In this document: one piece after another, positions 42,812 through 52,225 of the stretch | Layout of the letters: every line of letters starts with the position of its first letter | Numbering within the stretch: the stretch's first letter is position 1 | Assembly (NCBI GenBank): GCA_964517465.1 | Contig: CAZFEK010000017.1 | Location: 1-64,000, forward strand | Direction of reading: 5' to 3' | Origin: JACPUX01 sp964517465 | GTDB lineage: Bacteria > Pseudomonadota > Gammaproteobacteria > Burkholderiales > Casimicrobiaceae | DNA: 64,000 bases | Position numbers and translations under genes: made by a program | The notes under the pieces: generated by a model | Databases searched by the model: none | Seen by the model: only the letters and a program-made list of their open reading frames with translations | What the model was told of the DNA's origin: nothing

Positions 42812-45376
42812 ATGGCCGTGAAACCCAGCAAGAGCGTCGCCAAATCGGCAAAGCCGGCAGCCTCCAAGTCCAAGGTCGCGGTGAAGAAACCGGTCACCAA
42901 GCCCAAGGCGTCAAAACCGGCCGCCAAGGTCGCGAAAACGGCGGCCAAAACGAAAAAGGCGCCGAGCAAACCGCCAATTCGCGGTGCCGCAAAGCCGGTC
43001 TCCAGGCCCAAGGCCAAGAGTACCGCCGCCAAGCCGGTAGCCAAGAAGCCAGCGACGACGTCTCGAGACAGCAAGGCCGGCGCGGCCAAGAAAGCCGTCC
43101 CCGCCAAGGCGCCAGCGCGCAAAGCCGCAAGGCCGGCGGGGAAAGCCGCGGCCAAAGTCCCGACCAAAAAGCCCGTACCGCAAGTCAAAAAGCAGCAGGT
43201 AATGAAAAAAGCATCCGCCACGCCAGCCACCAAGAAACTCGCCAAACCCACCGCCAAAGCCGCCGAACGCAAGCTACAGAAAGCGGAGAGCAAAGCGCCC
43301 GCACGCCCATCTGCACCAAAGGCCGCCGCCAAGCCGGCGGTTGCGCCCAAGGCCAAGTCCGCGCGACCGGCCGCGCCCGAACCCCAGCCGGTGGTCGCGG
43401 TCAAGAATAAGCTCGGGCCGGAAACCGGCCAGAAGCCCAATCGACCCGCTGCCAGCGTGCAAGAAGCGGCGGCCAAACTCAAGGAAAAGCGCGCCGAGAA
43501 GGCGGCGAACAAACCCAAGTCGGGAGAATTCGCGCGCATGGAGTTCACGGCGCATGACGCCGAAGCTCGCCGTACCCGCTTGAAGAACCTCATTGTGCTG
43601 GGCAAGGAGCGAGGCTACCTCACCTATGCCGAGATCAACGATCATCTGCCGGATGACATTCTCGATGCTGAACAGATCGAGGGCGTGATCAGCATGATCA
43701 ACGACATGGGCATCGCCGTCTATGACGAGGCGCCTGACGCGGAAACCTTGCTCATGTCCGAAGCGGCCACGGCCGTTGCGGACGAAGACGTGGTCGAGGA
43801 AGCCGAGGCGGCGCTGTCCACGGTCGATTCCGAGTTCGGCCGCACCACCGACCCGGTGCGCATGTACATGCGCGAAATGGGCTCGGTGGAACTGCTGACG
43901 CGCGAAGGTGAAATCGAAATCGCCAAGCGCATCGAGGAAGGCCTCAAACACATGATTCAGGCGATCTCCGCCTGCCCGATGACGGTGGCGCAAATCCTCG
44001 ACCTCGCGGACAAGATCGAGAAGCAGGAACTGCGCATCGATGAAGTCGTCGACGGGCTGATGGACTTCGCCGAAGATCTCGAATCGATGGAAGAGGAAGC
44101 CCCTGCGGAAGAGGACTTGGACGAGGGCGAGGAAGGCGGCGCGATCGCCAATGAGAACATGGAGAAGCTTCGATTGGCGGCGCTGGAGCGCTTTGGCGCT
44201 ATTCGCAAACTTAATGCGAAGGCCCTGCAATCCCTGGCCAAGAAGGGTCCCAAAGCCGAAGCCTATCTGGAGCTTCAGCGCAGCATCTCCAACGAACTGA
44301 TGGGCATCCGCTTCTCCGCTCGCCAGGTCGAGCGCTTGTGCGACAGCGTGCGCGGCGAAGTGGAAAAAATTCGCCAGATCGAAAAGAAGATCCTCGATTT
44401 GTGCGTCAACAAATCGGCGATGCCGCGGCAGCATTTCATCAAGATGTTCGCCGACAACGAGATGAATCTCGACTGGATCGACAGCGAAATCACCGCCAAA
44501 CGGCCCTATAGCGACCAGCTGGCCAAGTATCGCCAAGCCATCGTCGAGCAGCAGGAGAAGCTGCGCGCCGCACAAGACCGGGTGATGATTCCCCTGAAAG
44601 ACCTGAAGGACATCAACAAGCAGATGTCCACCGGCGAAGCGCGCGCCCGCAAGGCCAAGCGCGAGATGACCGAGGCCAACCTGCGCCTGGTGATTTCCAT
44701 CGCCAAGAAATACACCAACCGCGGCTTGCAGTTCCTCGACCTCATTCAGGAAGGCAACATCGGCCTGATGAAAGCGGTGGACAAGTTCGAATACCGGCGC
44801 GGCTACAAGTTCTCGACCTACGCCACTTGGTGGATACGCCAGGCCATCACCCGCTCGATCGCCGACCAGGCGCGCACCATTCGCATCCCTGTGCACATGA
44901 TCGAGACCATCAACAAGATGAACCGCATCTCGCGGCAAATCCTTCAGGAGACCGGCCAGGAACCCGAGCCCGCGCTGCTCGCCGAAAAGATGGAAATGCC
45001 CGAGGAGAAGATTCGCAAGATCCTCAAAATCTCCAAGGAACCGATTTCCATGGAGACCCCCATAGGCGATGACGACGATTCGCACCTGGGCGATTTCATC
45101 GAAGATTCGAGCACCGTGGCGCCGGTGGATGCCGCGGTCAATGCCTCCTTGCGCGAAGTCTGCAAGGACATCCTCGACACCCTTACGCCGCGCGAAGCCA
45201 AGGTGCTGCGCATGCGCTTCGGCATCGAAATGAACACCGACCACACCCTCGAGGAAGTCGGCAAGCAGTTCGATGTCACCCGCGAGCGCATTCGGCAGAT
45301 CGAAGCCAAGGCCTTGCGCAAGTTGCGCCACCCCTCGCGCTCGGAGCGGCTCAGAAGTTTCCTCGACAACGAGTGA
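42812..45376 (+). CDS. rpoD: RNA polymerase primary sigma factor RpoD with long basic N-terminal extension
   Basis: An 854-residue sigma-70. Residues 1-~242 are an extension very rich in Lys, Ala, Pro and Thr, resembling histone H1/AlgP tails. Region 1.1 starts near 243 (RRTRLKNLIVLGKERGYLTYAE). The non-conserved region contains an acidic patch (EEEAPAEEDLDEGEEGG). Regions 2.1-2.4 include NLRLVISIAKKY and YATWWIRQAITRSI. Region 4.2 ends VTRERIRQIEAKALRKLRHPSR. Without the extension the length equals E. coli RpoD (613). ATG at 42812 is used; a GTG at 42800 is in frame. TATACT at 42760 may be an internal -10. Confidence 0.97.
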   Translation: MAVKPSKSVAKSAKPAASKSKVAVKKPVTKPKASKPAAKVAKTAAKTKKAPSKPPIRGAAKPVSRPKAKSTAAKPVAKKPATTSRDSKAGAAKKAVPAKAPARKAARPAGKAAAKVPTKKPVPQVKKQQVMKKASATPATKKLAKPTAKAAERKLQKAESKAPARPSAPKAAAKPAVAPKAKSARPAAPEPQPVVAVKNKLGPETGQKPNRPAASVQEAAAKLKEKRAEKAANKPKSGEFARMEFTAHDAEARRTRLKNLIVLGKERGYLTYAEINDHLPDDILDAEQIEGVISMINDMGIAVYDEAPDAETLLMSEAATAVADEDVVEEAEAALSTVDSEFGRTTDPVRMYMREMGSVELLTREGEIEIAKRIEEGLKHMIQAISACPMTVAQILDLADKIEKQELRIDEVVDGLMDFAEDLESMEEEAPAEEDLDEGEEGGAIANENMEKLRLAALERFGAIRKLNAKALQSLAKKGPKAEAYLELQRSISNELMGIRFSARQVERLCDSVRGEVEKIRQIEKKILDLCVNKSAMPRQHFIKMFADNEMNLDWIDSEITAKRPYSDQLAKYRQAIVEQQEKLRAAQDRVMIPLKDLKDINKQMSTGEARARKAKREMTEANLRLVISIAKKYTNRGLQFLDLIQEGNIGLMKAVDKFEYRRGYKFSTYATWWIRQAITRSIADQARTIRIPVHMIETINKMNRISRQILQETGQEPEPALLAEKMEMPEEKIRKILKISKEPISMETPIGDDDDSHLGDFIEDSSTVAPVDAAVNASLREVCKDILDTLTPREAKVLRMRFGIEMNTDHTLEEVGKQFDVTRERIRQIEAKALRKLRHPSRSERLRSFLDNE

Positions 45377-45404
45377 AGCGGCCGCGGCGCTAACACCAGC
45401 ACCA

Positions 45405-45433
45405 CGGCAGGCCCAGCGCCTGCCGTTTTTTTT
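45405..45433 (+). terminator. Intrinsic terminator after rpoD
   Basis: CGGCAGGC (45405-45412), loop CCAGC, GCCTGCCG (45418-45425), then eight T. It lies 28 bp after the rpoD stop and just before the convergent exchanger gene. Confidence 0.92.
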
Positions 45434-45439
45434 CCGGGA

Positions 45440-46453
45440 TTAGTTAGCGCCCAGCGCGATGGCGAGATAACCGAGGTACAGGCCGCCGTTGACCAGGAGC
45501 GCCCACAGGGGCATGCCGCCGGTCTGGGCTTTCCAGCGCAGCCAGGCCGCCGCGGCGATGGTGATGAGCACGCCGGAGAGCACTTCGACCCGCGGCTCCC
45601 AGGGGGTGAGCATGATCCCTATCGCGGGCAGGAGTGTGCCCTGAAAGACCATCGCGCCGGTGATATTGCCAAAGGCGAGGGTGTCCTTGCCGCGGCGTAT
45701 CCAAAGAATGCTGTTGACCTTCTCCGGCAATTCCGTGGCAATGGGAATGATCAGAAGCGACAGGAGCAGCGCCGAGATCCCCAACATTGCCGCTGCGCCC
45801 TCGACGGCGTGAATGAAGCCCTTGGCGCCGGCGACCAGCAGCACGAGGCCCAGCGCGAGCTGCACGCCGATGACCACCAGATTGGTGGGCAAGCCAAGGC
45901 GCGCCAGCAGCATCTTGCCTTCGGCTTCGGTGCCGTGACCCTCCTCAACGAGCTTGCTCGAGGCGCGCAGCGTCAGCAGCAGGTAGATGAAATAAGTGAG
46001 CACCAGCGCGAAGCCGATGGCCACGCGCCAGACCGTCTGGCTGCGCGGCACATACATCGCCAGCGCCGCCAAGACGAAGGCGAACAGAAAGAAATTGAGG
46101 TCGCGGGTGAGGCCGCCATGCTCCGGCCTGAGTTTTCCTTGCAGCCCGCGGCGACGCAGTACCGACAACGCCATCAGGCAACAGGATAAGGTGCCCAGCA
46201 TGAGCGGCGCGCCGAGAATGGCACCGACGCCGATCTCTTCGTTGACCGCCACATTGGTCGTGCCGGCGAAAATGGCCAAGAGCGGCACCATGGTTTCCGG
46301 CAGCGCCGTGCCTACCGCCGCGAACAGCGAGCCGGTCACGCCCTCCGAAATATGCAAGCGCTCGCCCAAGTGTTCGAGGGCGTTGGTGAACACCTCGGCG
46401 GCGAGGAGGATGACAAGCAGCATGGCGATGAGTTGCAGGGCGAGTGGCAGCAT
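45440..46453 (-). CDS. Sodium/calcium exchanger family membrane protein
   Basis: A 337-residue protein of the CaCA cation exchanger superfamily with about ten hydrophobic helices. The alpha-1 repeat reads GSLFAAVGTALPETMVPLLAI and the alpha-2 repeat LLSLLIIPIATELPEKVNSILW. Both hold the conserved acidic residue followed by a proline-rich turn. It should exchange Ca2+ or another cation for Na+ or H+. It converges with rpoD, sharing the short region with the terminator, and stands alone, 44 bp from the pat stop. Confidence 0.87.
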   Translation of the reverse strand: MLPLALQLIAMLLVILLAAEVFTNALEHLGERLHISEGVTGSLFAAVGTALPETMVPLLAIFAGTTNVAVNEEIGVGAILGAPLMLGTLSCCLMALSVLRRRGLQGKLRPEHGGLTRDLNFFLFAFVLAALAMYVPRSQTVWRVAIGFALVLTYFIYLLLTLRASSKLVEEGHGTEAEGKMLLARLGLPTNLVVIGVQLALGLVLLVAGAKGFIHAVEGAAAMLGISALLLSLLIIPIATELPEKVNSILWIRRGKDTLAFGNITGAMVFQGTLLPAIGIMLTPWEPRVEVLSGVLITIAAAAWLRWKAQTGGMPLWALLVNGGLYLGYLAIALGAN

Positions 46454-46497
46454 CGGTGGCGATTTCCTGGAAGTGTGGGTGGGCGGGCGGCGAAGTG

Positions 46498-49230
46498 TCA
46501 GGCGGGCGGAGGCTGGAGGTCGATATGCACTTGCACTTCCTCGTGCTGTTTTCTGGGGTCGATGACGAAACCCATCGCTTCCATCATCCGCAGCATGCCG
46601 GCGTTGACCGCCAGCACCGTGCCGTTGATGCGGCTGAAGCCGCTTTCCCGCGCGCCATCGAGCAGCCGGGTCAGCAGCACGCGGCCGAGGCCTCTATTCT
46701 GCCAGGCATCACCCACGACGATGGCGAATTCCGCGCTGATACGGTCGGGGTTTTGCACGTAGCGCGCCACGGCGATGATTTGCTCCGCCGTGCCCTCGCC
46801 CGACAGCGCGATCAGGGCCATCTCGCGGTCGTAGTCGATTTGGGTGAAGCGCGCCAGCATCTCCGGGGGCAGCTCGGGAAGGTGGTGCAGAAAGCGCAGG
46901 TAGCGGCTTTGGTTGGAGAGCCCATGCACGAACTGCCTTTCCATGGCCGCATCCTCGGGACGAATGGGGCGAATGCGCACCCGCTCGCCGTCCTTGAGCA
47001 GCACCTCGCTCTCCAGTTCCTGAGGATAGGGGTGTATGGCCATGTGTCGATAGTGCAGGGGCTGCTCGTCCTGATCCGCGTCGATGACCACACGCGCGTC
47101 GGCGACCACCGCGCCCGCCTCGTGCGCCATCACCGGGTTGAGGTCCATCTCCTTGATCCAGGGCAGGGCGCAAACCATGGCCGAGACTTGCAGCAGCAGG
47201 GTCACCAGTGCGTCCTGATCCACCGCGGGCAGATGGCGATAGGGACCCAGGAGGCGCGAAATCCGCGTACTGGCGATGAGGTCCAGCGCCAGCTTGCGAT
47301 TGAGCGGCGGCAGCATCACCGCGGTGTCACGCAGCGCCTCCACCGCCACACCGCCGGCGCCGAAGCTGATCACCGGGCCGAACACCGGATCGGTGGCCAC
47401 GCCAATCAAGAGCTCACGAGCATCGCGAAAGCGCAGCATGGGCTGTACCGCCACGCCCTCGATGCGGGCGTCGGGGCGCAAGCTCTTCACCTGCTCCATC
47501 ATGTCTTCGTAAGCGGCGCTCAGCATGCGGCCGTTGAGCAGGTTGAGGCGCACGCCGCCGACGTCGGACTTGTGGGTGATGTCCGGCGAGTGAATTTTCA
47601 GCACTACGGGGTAGTGCATGGCGCGCGCCGCGGCATGCGCTTCTTCGAGGCTGGTGGCAATCCGGTGCTGCGGCACCTCGATGCCGAAGGCGGCCAGCAG
47701 GCGCTTGGCTTCCATCTCGGTGAGGGTGTCGCGCCCTTCGGCCAGGACCTGGCGGCGCAAGGCGAGGGCGAAAGCGAGGTCGGGCGGAGGCAGGTCCGGC
47801 ATCGGCGCCGGCACTTGTAGCAGGAGCTGCTGGTTGCGCTGATGCGCAGCGAGAAAAGAAAACGCCTCGACGCTGTTTTCCGGAGTGTAGAAATTGGGCA
47901 CTTGCGCGGCCTCGAACAAGCCGCGGATTTCCGCGCCATCGAGTTGCCCGAGCCAGGCGGTGAGCACCGGCTTGTCGGTGCCGGCGGCTGCCAGAATGAC
48001 CGCGCGCGCCGCCTCGCCAGCGGGCATGATGCGCGTGGGGCAATAGAGCGCCAGCACACCATCCACCGCCGCGTCGGCGAGCACCGCGCGCACTGCTTGT
48101 TCCAGGCGCTGCGGCGTGGCGTCGCCGATGATGTCGACCGGATTGCCATGGGACCAATGCGGCGGCAGCACCGCATCGAGCGTTTGCAGGGTTTCGGGAC
48201 TGAGCGTGGCCAGGGTCACGTCGTTCTCCGCCGCGCAATCGGCGGCCATTACCCCCGGTCCGCCGCCATTGGTGACCACGGCGAGGCGGTTGCCCCGAGG
48301 CACACGGCCCGCGGCCAAGATGCGCGCGGCGGCGAAGAGCTGGGTATAGGTGGTCACCCGCACGCTGCCCGAGCGGCGCAGGGCGGCGGCGAAGACTTCG
48401 TCCGAGCCCACCAGGGAGCCGGTGTGGCTGGTGGCGGCGCGGGTGCCGCTCTCAAAGCGCCCGGCCTTAAGCACCACCACCGGCTTGGTGCGGGCCGCGG
48501 CGCGCAGCGACGACAAGAAACGGCGCGCATCCCGAATGCCCTCGACGTAGAGCAAGATGGCATCGGTTTCGGCGTCGGCGAGCAGGTAATCGATGGCTTC
48601 GCCGAAATCCACATCCGCCGCCGCGCCCAGCGAGATCACCGAGGAAAACCCCAGACCCGCGGGCCGCGCCCAATCGAGAATGGCGGCACAGACCGCGCCG
48701 GATTGCGAAATCAGACCCAGGCGCCCGCGCTGCGCGCCGGTATGGGCGAAGGTGGCATTGAGTCCGATGCTGGTGCGCATCAGGCCGATGCAATTGGGCC
48801 CCAGGAGGCGAATGCCCAGCTCACGGGCCAGCGCCACCAGTTGCGTTTGCCGCTGCCGGCCGGCCTCGCCCATTTCCGCGTAGCCCGCGGTGAGAATCAC
48901 CGCCGCCGGCACACCCACCGTCGCGGCCTCGCGCAGCACGTCTTCCACGGCATCCACGGGGGTGACCACGATGATGAGATCCACCGGGTGGTCCAGAGCC
49001 CGCAGCGAGGCCTTGCAAGGCCGCCCCAGAATGGCCTCGTACTTCGGGTTGATCGGGTGTATCTCGCCCTTGAAGCCGCCCTGCAACAGGTTTTCCAGCA
49101 CCAGGCGGCCCAGCTTCATGGGTTTTTCGGTGGCTCCCACCAGCGCCACCGACCGAGGCGCGAACATGGGGGTGAGGTAGTGCACGTCCGAGTCTTCGGA
49201 CACGCTGCGCGGCAGGAGTTTGACCTTCAT
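46498..49230 (-). CDS. pat: Protein lysine acetyltransferase Pat (acyl-CoA synthetase-like/GNAT fusion)
   Basis: A 910-residue protein that fuses an NDP-forming acyl-CoA synthetase-like part to a GNAT acetyltransferase. Order: CoA-binding Rossmann domain (FAPRSVALVGATEKPMKLG, about 20-150), two succinyl-CoA ligase-like domains (SQSGAVCAAILDWA; SHTGSLVGSDEVF), an ATP-grasp domain (about 490-710; VVLKIHSPDITHKSDVGGV), and a C-terminal GNAT domain (about 745-905; acetyl-CoA loop near AWQNRGLGRVLLTRLL). This is the PatZ/Pat type that acetylates acetyl-CoA synthetase and other proteins. Single gene; the 120 bp downstream of its start region leads to tRNA-Ser. Confidence 0.93.
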   Translation of the reverse strand: MKVKLLPRSVSEDSDVHYLTPMFAPRSVALVGATEKPMKLGRLVLENLLQGGFKGEIHPINPKYEAILGRPCKASLRALDHPVDLIIVVTPVDAVEDVLREAATVGVPAAVILTAGYAEMGEAGRQRQTQLVALARELGIRLLGPNCIGLMRTSIGLNATFAHTGAQRGRLGLISQSGAVCAAILDWARPAGLGFSSVISLGAAADVDFGEAIDYLLADAETDAILLYVEGIRDARRFLSSLRAAARTKPVVVLKAGRFESGTRAATSHTGSLVGSDEVFAAALRRSGSVRVTTYTQLFAAARILAAGRVPRGNRLAVVTNGGGPGVMAADCAAENDVTLATLSPETLQTLDAVLPPHWSHGNPVDIIGDATPQRLEQAVRAVLADAAVDGVLALYCPTRIMPAGEAARAVILAAAGTDKPVLTAWLGQLDGAEIRGLFEAAQVPNFYTPENSVEAFSFLAAHQRNQQLLLQVPAPMPDLPPPDLAFALALRRQVLAEGRDTLTEMEAKRLLAAFGIEVPQHRIATSLEEAHAAARAMHYPVVLKIHSPDITHKSDVGGVRLNLLNGRMLSAAYEDMMEQVKSLRPDARIEGVAVQPMLRFRDARELLIGVATDPVFGPVISFGAGGVAVEALRDTAVMLPPLNRKLALDLIASTRISRLLGPYRHLPAVDQDALVTLLLQVSAMVCALPWIKEMDLNPVMAHEAGAVVADARVVIDADQDEQPLHYRHMAIHPYPQELESEVLLKDGERVRIRPIRPEDAAMERQFVHGLSNQSRYLRFLHHLPELPPEMLARFTQIDYDREMALIALSGEGTAEQIIAVARYVQNPDRISAEFAIVVGDAWQNRGLGRVLLTRLLDGARESGFSRINGTVLAVNAGMLRMMEAMGFVIDPRKQHEEVQVHIDLQPPPA

Positions 49231-49313
49231 GGCGCCATTTTACCCGCCCGGGGCTTTCGGCTTGGTGAAAGCTCGCGCACCGGCTTCACGGGGGTTTTCA
49301 ACGCCCGGCGCAA

Positions 49314-49342
49314 TTGTCCGCAAGCCCCATCTAAGCTATCAT
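49314..49342 (+). promoter_or_regulatory. Promoter of tRNA-Ser(GGA)
   Basis: TTGTCC (49314-49319), 17-bp spacer, TATCAT (49337-49342). The tRNA begins 13 bp after the -10, which fits a transcript starting 5-7 nt before the mature 5' end. Confidence 0.75.
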
Positions 49343-49354
49343 TCCGCCCTTCCC

Positions 49355-49445
49355 GGAGAGATGGATGAGTGGTTTAAGTCGCACGCCTGGAAAGCGTGTT
49401 CAGGTTAACAGCCTGACGGGGGTTCGAATCCCCCTCTCTCCGCCA
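49355..49445 (+). tRNA. tRNA-Ser (GGA anticodon)
   Basis: A 91-nt class II tRNA. The acceptor arm is GGAGAGA/TCTCTCC with discriminator G and an encoded CCA. The anticodon loop is CTGGAAA (anticodon GGA). A long variable arm and the T arm GGGGG-TTCGAAT-CCCCC are present. Length and variable arm fit serine. Confidence 0.97.
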
Positions 49446-49582
49446 CCGCCCTCGGGCCAGCGTTTCTGCCCGCCCAAGCTTCCTTTCCCCCGATTGCCCG
49501 GGTATTCCCCGCATGCTCGGCCTTTTATTGCGTCCCGAAATGTGGAAGAATCGTTCCCAGTGCATAGTTTTAGGTGTTCGAG

Positions 49583-50161
49583 ATGCTGGATCGGGATGGT
49601 TACCGCCCGAACGTTGCCATCGTCATCGCCAATCACAGAAACCAGGTCTTTTGGGGCAAACGGATACGTGAACATTCGTGGCAGTTCCCGCAAGGGGGCA
49701 TAAACCCGGGAGAGTCGCCCGAGCAGGCGATGTTCCGGGAACTGGCCGAGGAAGTCGGCTTGATGCCGCAGCATGTGCGGGTACTGGGTCGCACCAAGGA
49801 TTGGTTGCGGTACGACGTGCCGGTCAACTGGATTCGGCGCGAATGGCGAGGCAGCTACCGCGGGCAGAAGCAGATCTGGTATTTGCTCAGGCTGGTCGGC
49901 CGGGATTGCGATTTCTCGCTGCGAGCGAGTGATCACCCCGAGTTCGATGCTTGGCGCTGGAGCGACTACTGGGTTCCTCTGGATGGCGTCATCGAGTTCA
50001 AGCGCGAGGTCTATCGCCGCGCGCTGCTGGAACTCGAGCGCTTTCTTTATGCCCGGCCGCACAATCGCAAGGAGCGGCTGTTTGGTGTGCCGGCGGGCAG
50101 TGTGCCGCAGGCGTACTCCAAGAGCGACGAGGCAGCGGCGCCGCTGGATGCGTCGCGCTGA
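49583..50161 (+). CDS. rppH: RNA pyrophosphohydrolase
   Basis: A 192-residue Nudix hydrolase that removes pyrophosphate from the 5' end of mRNAs and so starts their decay. The N-terminus MLDRDGYRPNVAIVI and the segment VFWGKRIREHSWQFPQGGI are specific for RppH. The Nudix box is G-x5-E-x7-R-E-L-x-E-E-V-G in GESPEQAMFRELAEEVG. The C-terminus beyond ~160 is a polar tail. ATG at 49583 is used (a GTG 9 bp upstream is in frame). It lies 137 bp after tRNA-Ser. Confidence 0.96.
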   Translation: MLDRDGYRPNVAIVIANHRNQVFWGKRIREHSWQFPQGGINPGESPEQAMFRELAEEVGLMPQHVRVLGRTKDWLRYDVPVNWIRREWRGSYRGQKQIWYLLRLVGRDCDFSLRASDHPEFDAWRWSDYWVPLDGVIEFKREVYRRALLELERFLYARPHNRKERLFGVPAGSVPQAYSKSDEAAAPLDASR

Positions 50162-50184
50162 AGCCTCGCCCGCGAGAACAAAAA

Positions 50185-50205
50185 GGGGAGCACGCTCCCC
50201 TTTTT
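50185..50205. terminator. Bidirectional intrinsic terminator between rppH and the Yip1 gene
   Basis: GGGGAG (50185-50190), a CACG loop, CTCCCC (50195-50200) then five T on the plus strand. Five A precede the stem, so it also works for the minus-strand gene that ends at 50249. Confidence 0.85.
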
Positions 50206-50248
50206 GCCCCAACGGCCGCGGGCTCGCCGCAAGCCGCTTGCCTGGTCC

Positions 50249-50845
50249 CTAGTTCAGGCCGGACAGACCGACCGCCGGCGCGGCGATGAAGATGGCGGCA
50301 ATGGCGTTGAAAATGAACATCAGCACGATGCCACAGATCACCGCCACCGCGGTGTAGCCCACGGCTTTCTCTTGTGGCGCTTTCATGGTGACCGGCAGGC
50401 CAAGGTAGAGAAGGTAGAAGCTGTATACGCCTACGATGTACAGAATGCCTAGCCCAGGAATTATGAGGAAAATGCTCGCTACCCAGGCGGCGGTGTAGGA
50501 ATACGCCGTGGTTTTGAGCGCCTGGTTGAGGTTCTTCTCGCCACCGAAGCTGGGCGCCAAGGCATCGATGATCAGCGCCATGACATAAACGCCGACCAGA
50601 GACAGGCCATATTGCACGATGGCGCCGGCAAGGCCCGACCCGATGGGCACTCGGTAACTGCCAACCGTGGGGATGGACGCGCCAACGATCGAATAGCCGA
50701 TGAAGCCCGCTACCGCAGGGATCGCGGCGAGGATCATCACATAGGACGTGTACAGGGTTTTGACGTCGGTGGTTTCACCGGCGATGGTTGGCCACTCGGT
50801 TTTTGGGCTGAGCAGGATATTCTTGACGCGTTCCACCAGGTTCAT
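50249..50845 (-). CDS. Yip1-family integral membrane protein
   Basis: A 198-residue protein with a short amphipathic start (NLVERVKNILLSPKTEWPTIAGE) and five hydrophobic helices (for example YVMILAAIPAVAGFIGYSIV and VGYTAVAVICGIVLMFIFNAI). The N-terminal pattern K-x-I-L-x-x-P-x-x-E-W is that of bacterial YIP1-domain proteins of unknown function. ATG at 50845 has GGAGTCC upstream; the frame is open further but with no membrane-protein character. The 264 bp upstream, to the proB stop, contain no gene. Confidence 0.8.
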   Translation of the reverse strand: MNLVERVKNILLSPKTEWPTIAGETTDVKTLYTSYVMILAAIPAVAGFIGYSIVGASIPTVGSYRVPIGSGLAGAIVQYGLSLVGVYVMALIIDALAPSFGGEKNLNQALKTTAYSYTAAWVASIFLIIPGLGILYIVGVYSFYLLYLGLPVTMKAPQEKAVGYTAVAVICGIVLMFIFNAIAAIFIAAPAVGLSGLN

Positions 50846-51109
50846 TGGGACTCCTCTCCGTAGTCGACTGTTTTGGCGCCCGCTCCTGGCTTGCAGTAGC
50901 GACGGCGCCGCGCTTTTTTGCCTTGTGGGCAGTGCGGCGATGGTATGCCCATCGCCGCGGGCGTGCAACCGGCAGTGTGCCCTCGGGCTGCCCATGGCTT
51001 ACCTATTGCACCGGCCTCAGTTGCGGCAACGGCGAAGAAGGTTCACACGATTTAGTGCGCCGCGACATGGCGCGCGTCTTGCGTCCGATCTCGCGGTGGG
51101 GCGGGCCGC

Positions 51110-52225
51110 TCAGCGGCAGAGGTTGTCGCGGTGGATGAGTTCGGGCTCGTCCACGTAACCCAGCACGGCTTCGATTTCGCTGCTGGGCTTTTTCAAGATG
51201 CGCCGGGTTTCCGTGGCACTGTAGTTGACCAGGCCTCGGGCGATCTCCTGGCCCTGTTCGTCGAAGCACCCCACCACAGCGCCGCGTTCGAAATCGCCTT
51301 CGCAAGCCACCACGCCGATGGGCAATAGGCTCTTGCCGTCGCGGGCGAGGGCGCGCACCGCACCGGCATCGAGCGTGAGCCTGCCGGCCAGTTGCAGGTG
51401 GTCCGCCAGCCATTGCTTGCGGGCCGCCAAGGGCAGGGTCTCCGCCGCCAGGTGGGTGCCGATCACTTCGCCCGCGGCCAGGCGCAGCAGCACATCGGCT
51501 TCGCGCCCGCTGGCGATGATCGTTCCGGCGCCGCTGCGGGCGGCGCGTTTGGCGGCGAGTACCTTGGTCAACATGCCGCCCTTGCCGTATTGGCTGCCGG
51601 CGCCGCCAGCCATGGCTTCCAGCCGTTCGTCTCCGGCGCGGCCGTGGTGAATGATCTGCGCGCTCGCGTCCTTGCGCGGATCGGCGGTGAACAGGCCCGC
51701 CTGGTCGGTGAGCAGCACCAGCACCTCCGCCTCGATGAGGTTGGTCACCAGGGCGCCCAGGGTGTCGTTGTCGCCCAGGCGGATTTCGTCGGTGACCACG
51801 GTGTCGTTTTCGTTGATGATGGGGATGACCTTGAGGTCGAGCAAGGTGCGCAGCGTGCTGCGGGCATTGAGATAGCGCCGCCGGTCGGCGAGGTCCTCAT
51901 GGGTGAGGAGAATCTGCGCGGTATGCAGCCCGAACTCGGCAAAACAGCTTTCATACACCTCCACCAGGCCCATCTGGCCCACCGCGGCGGCCGCCTGCAA
52001 TTCGTGCACGGCGCTGGGGCGCTTCGCCCAGCCCAGGCGTTGCATGCCTTCGGCGATGGCGCCGCTGGAAACCAGCACCACTTCGCGGCCCTGGCCGCGA
52101 AGTTTGGCGATTTGTTCCGCCCAACGGGCGATGGCCTGGCGGTCCAGCCCGCGGCCTTCGTTGGTGACGAGACTGCTGCCCACCTTCACCACCAGGCGGC
52201 GGGCACCCGCGAGCAGGGAAGTCAT
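51110..52225 (-). CDS. proB: Glutamate 5-kinase
   Basis: A 371-residue enzyme that phosphorylates glutamate in the first step of proline synthesis. The amino-acid kinase domain has RLVVKVGSSLVTNEGRG at the start, then VSSGAIAEGMQRLG, INENDTVVTDEI and GKGGMLTKVLAAKRAARSG. A C-terminal PUA domain (from about 280; RLTLDAGAVRAL...) is present, as in E. coli ProB (367). ATG at 52225 overlaps the obgE stop by 4 bp, so it is coupled to obgE. Confidence 0.96.
   Translation of the reverse strand: MTSLLAGARRLVVKVGSSLVTNEGRGLDRQAIARWAEQIAKLRGQGREVVLVSSGAIAEGMQRLGWAKRPSAVHELQAAAAVGQMGLVEVYESCFAEFGLHTAQILLTHEDLADRRRYLNARSTLRTLLDLKVIPIINENDTVVTDEIRLGDNDTLGALVTNLIEAEVLVLLTDQAGLFTADPRKDASAQIIHHGRAGDERLEAMAGGAGSQYGKGGMLTKVLAAKRAARSGAGTIIASGREADVLLRLAAGEVIGTHLAAETLPLAARKQWLADHLQLAGRLTLDAGAVRALARDGKSLLPIGVVACEGDFERGAVVGCFDEQGQEIARGLVNYSATETRRILKKPSSEIEAVLGYVDEPELIHRDNLCR

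Noticed and set aside
42754..43605. Hydrophobic Ala/Leu-rich frame antisense to the start of rpoD
   Set aside because: It is the reverse reading of Lys/Ala-codon repeats in the basic N-terminal extension; apparent membrane segments are an artefact.
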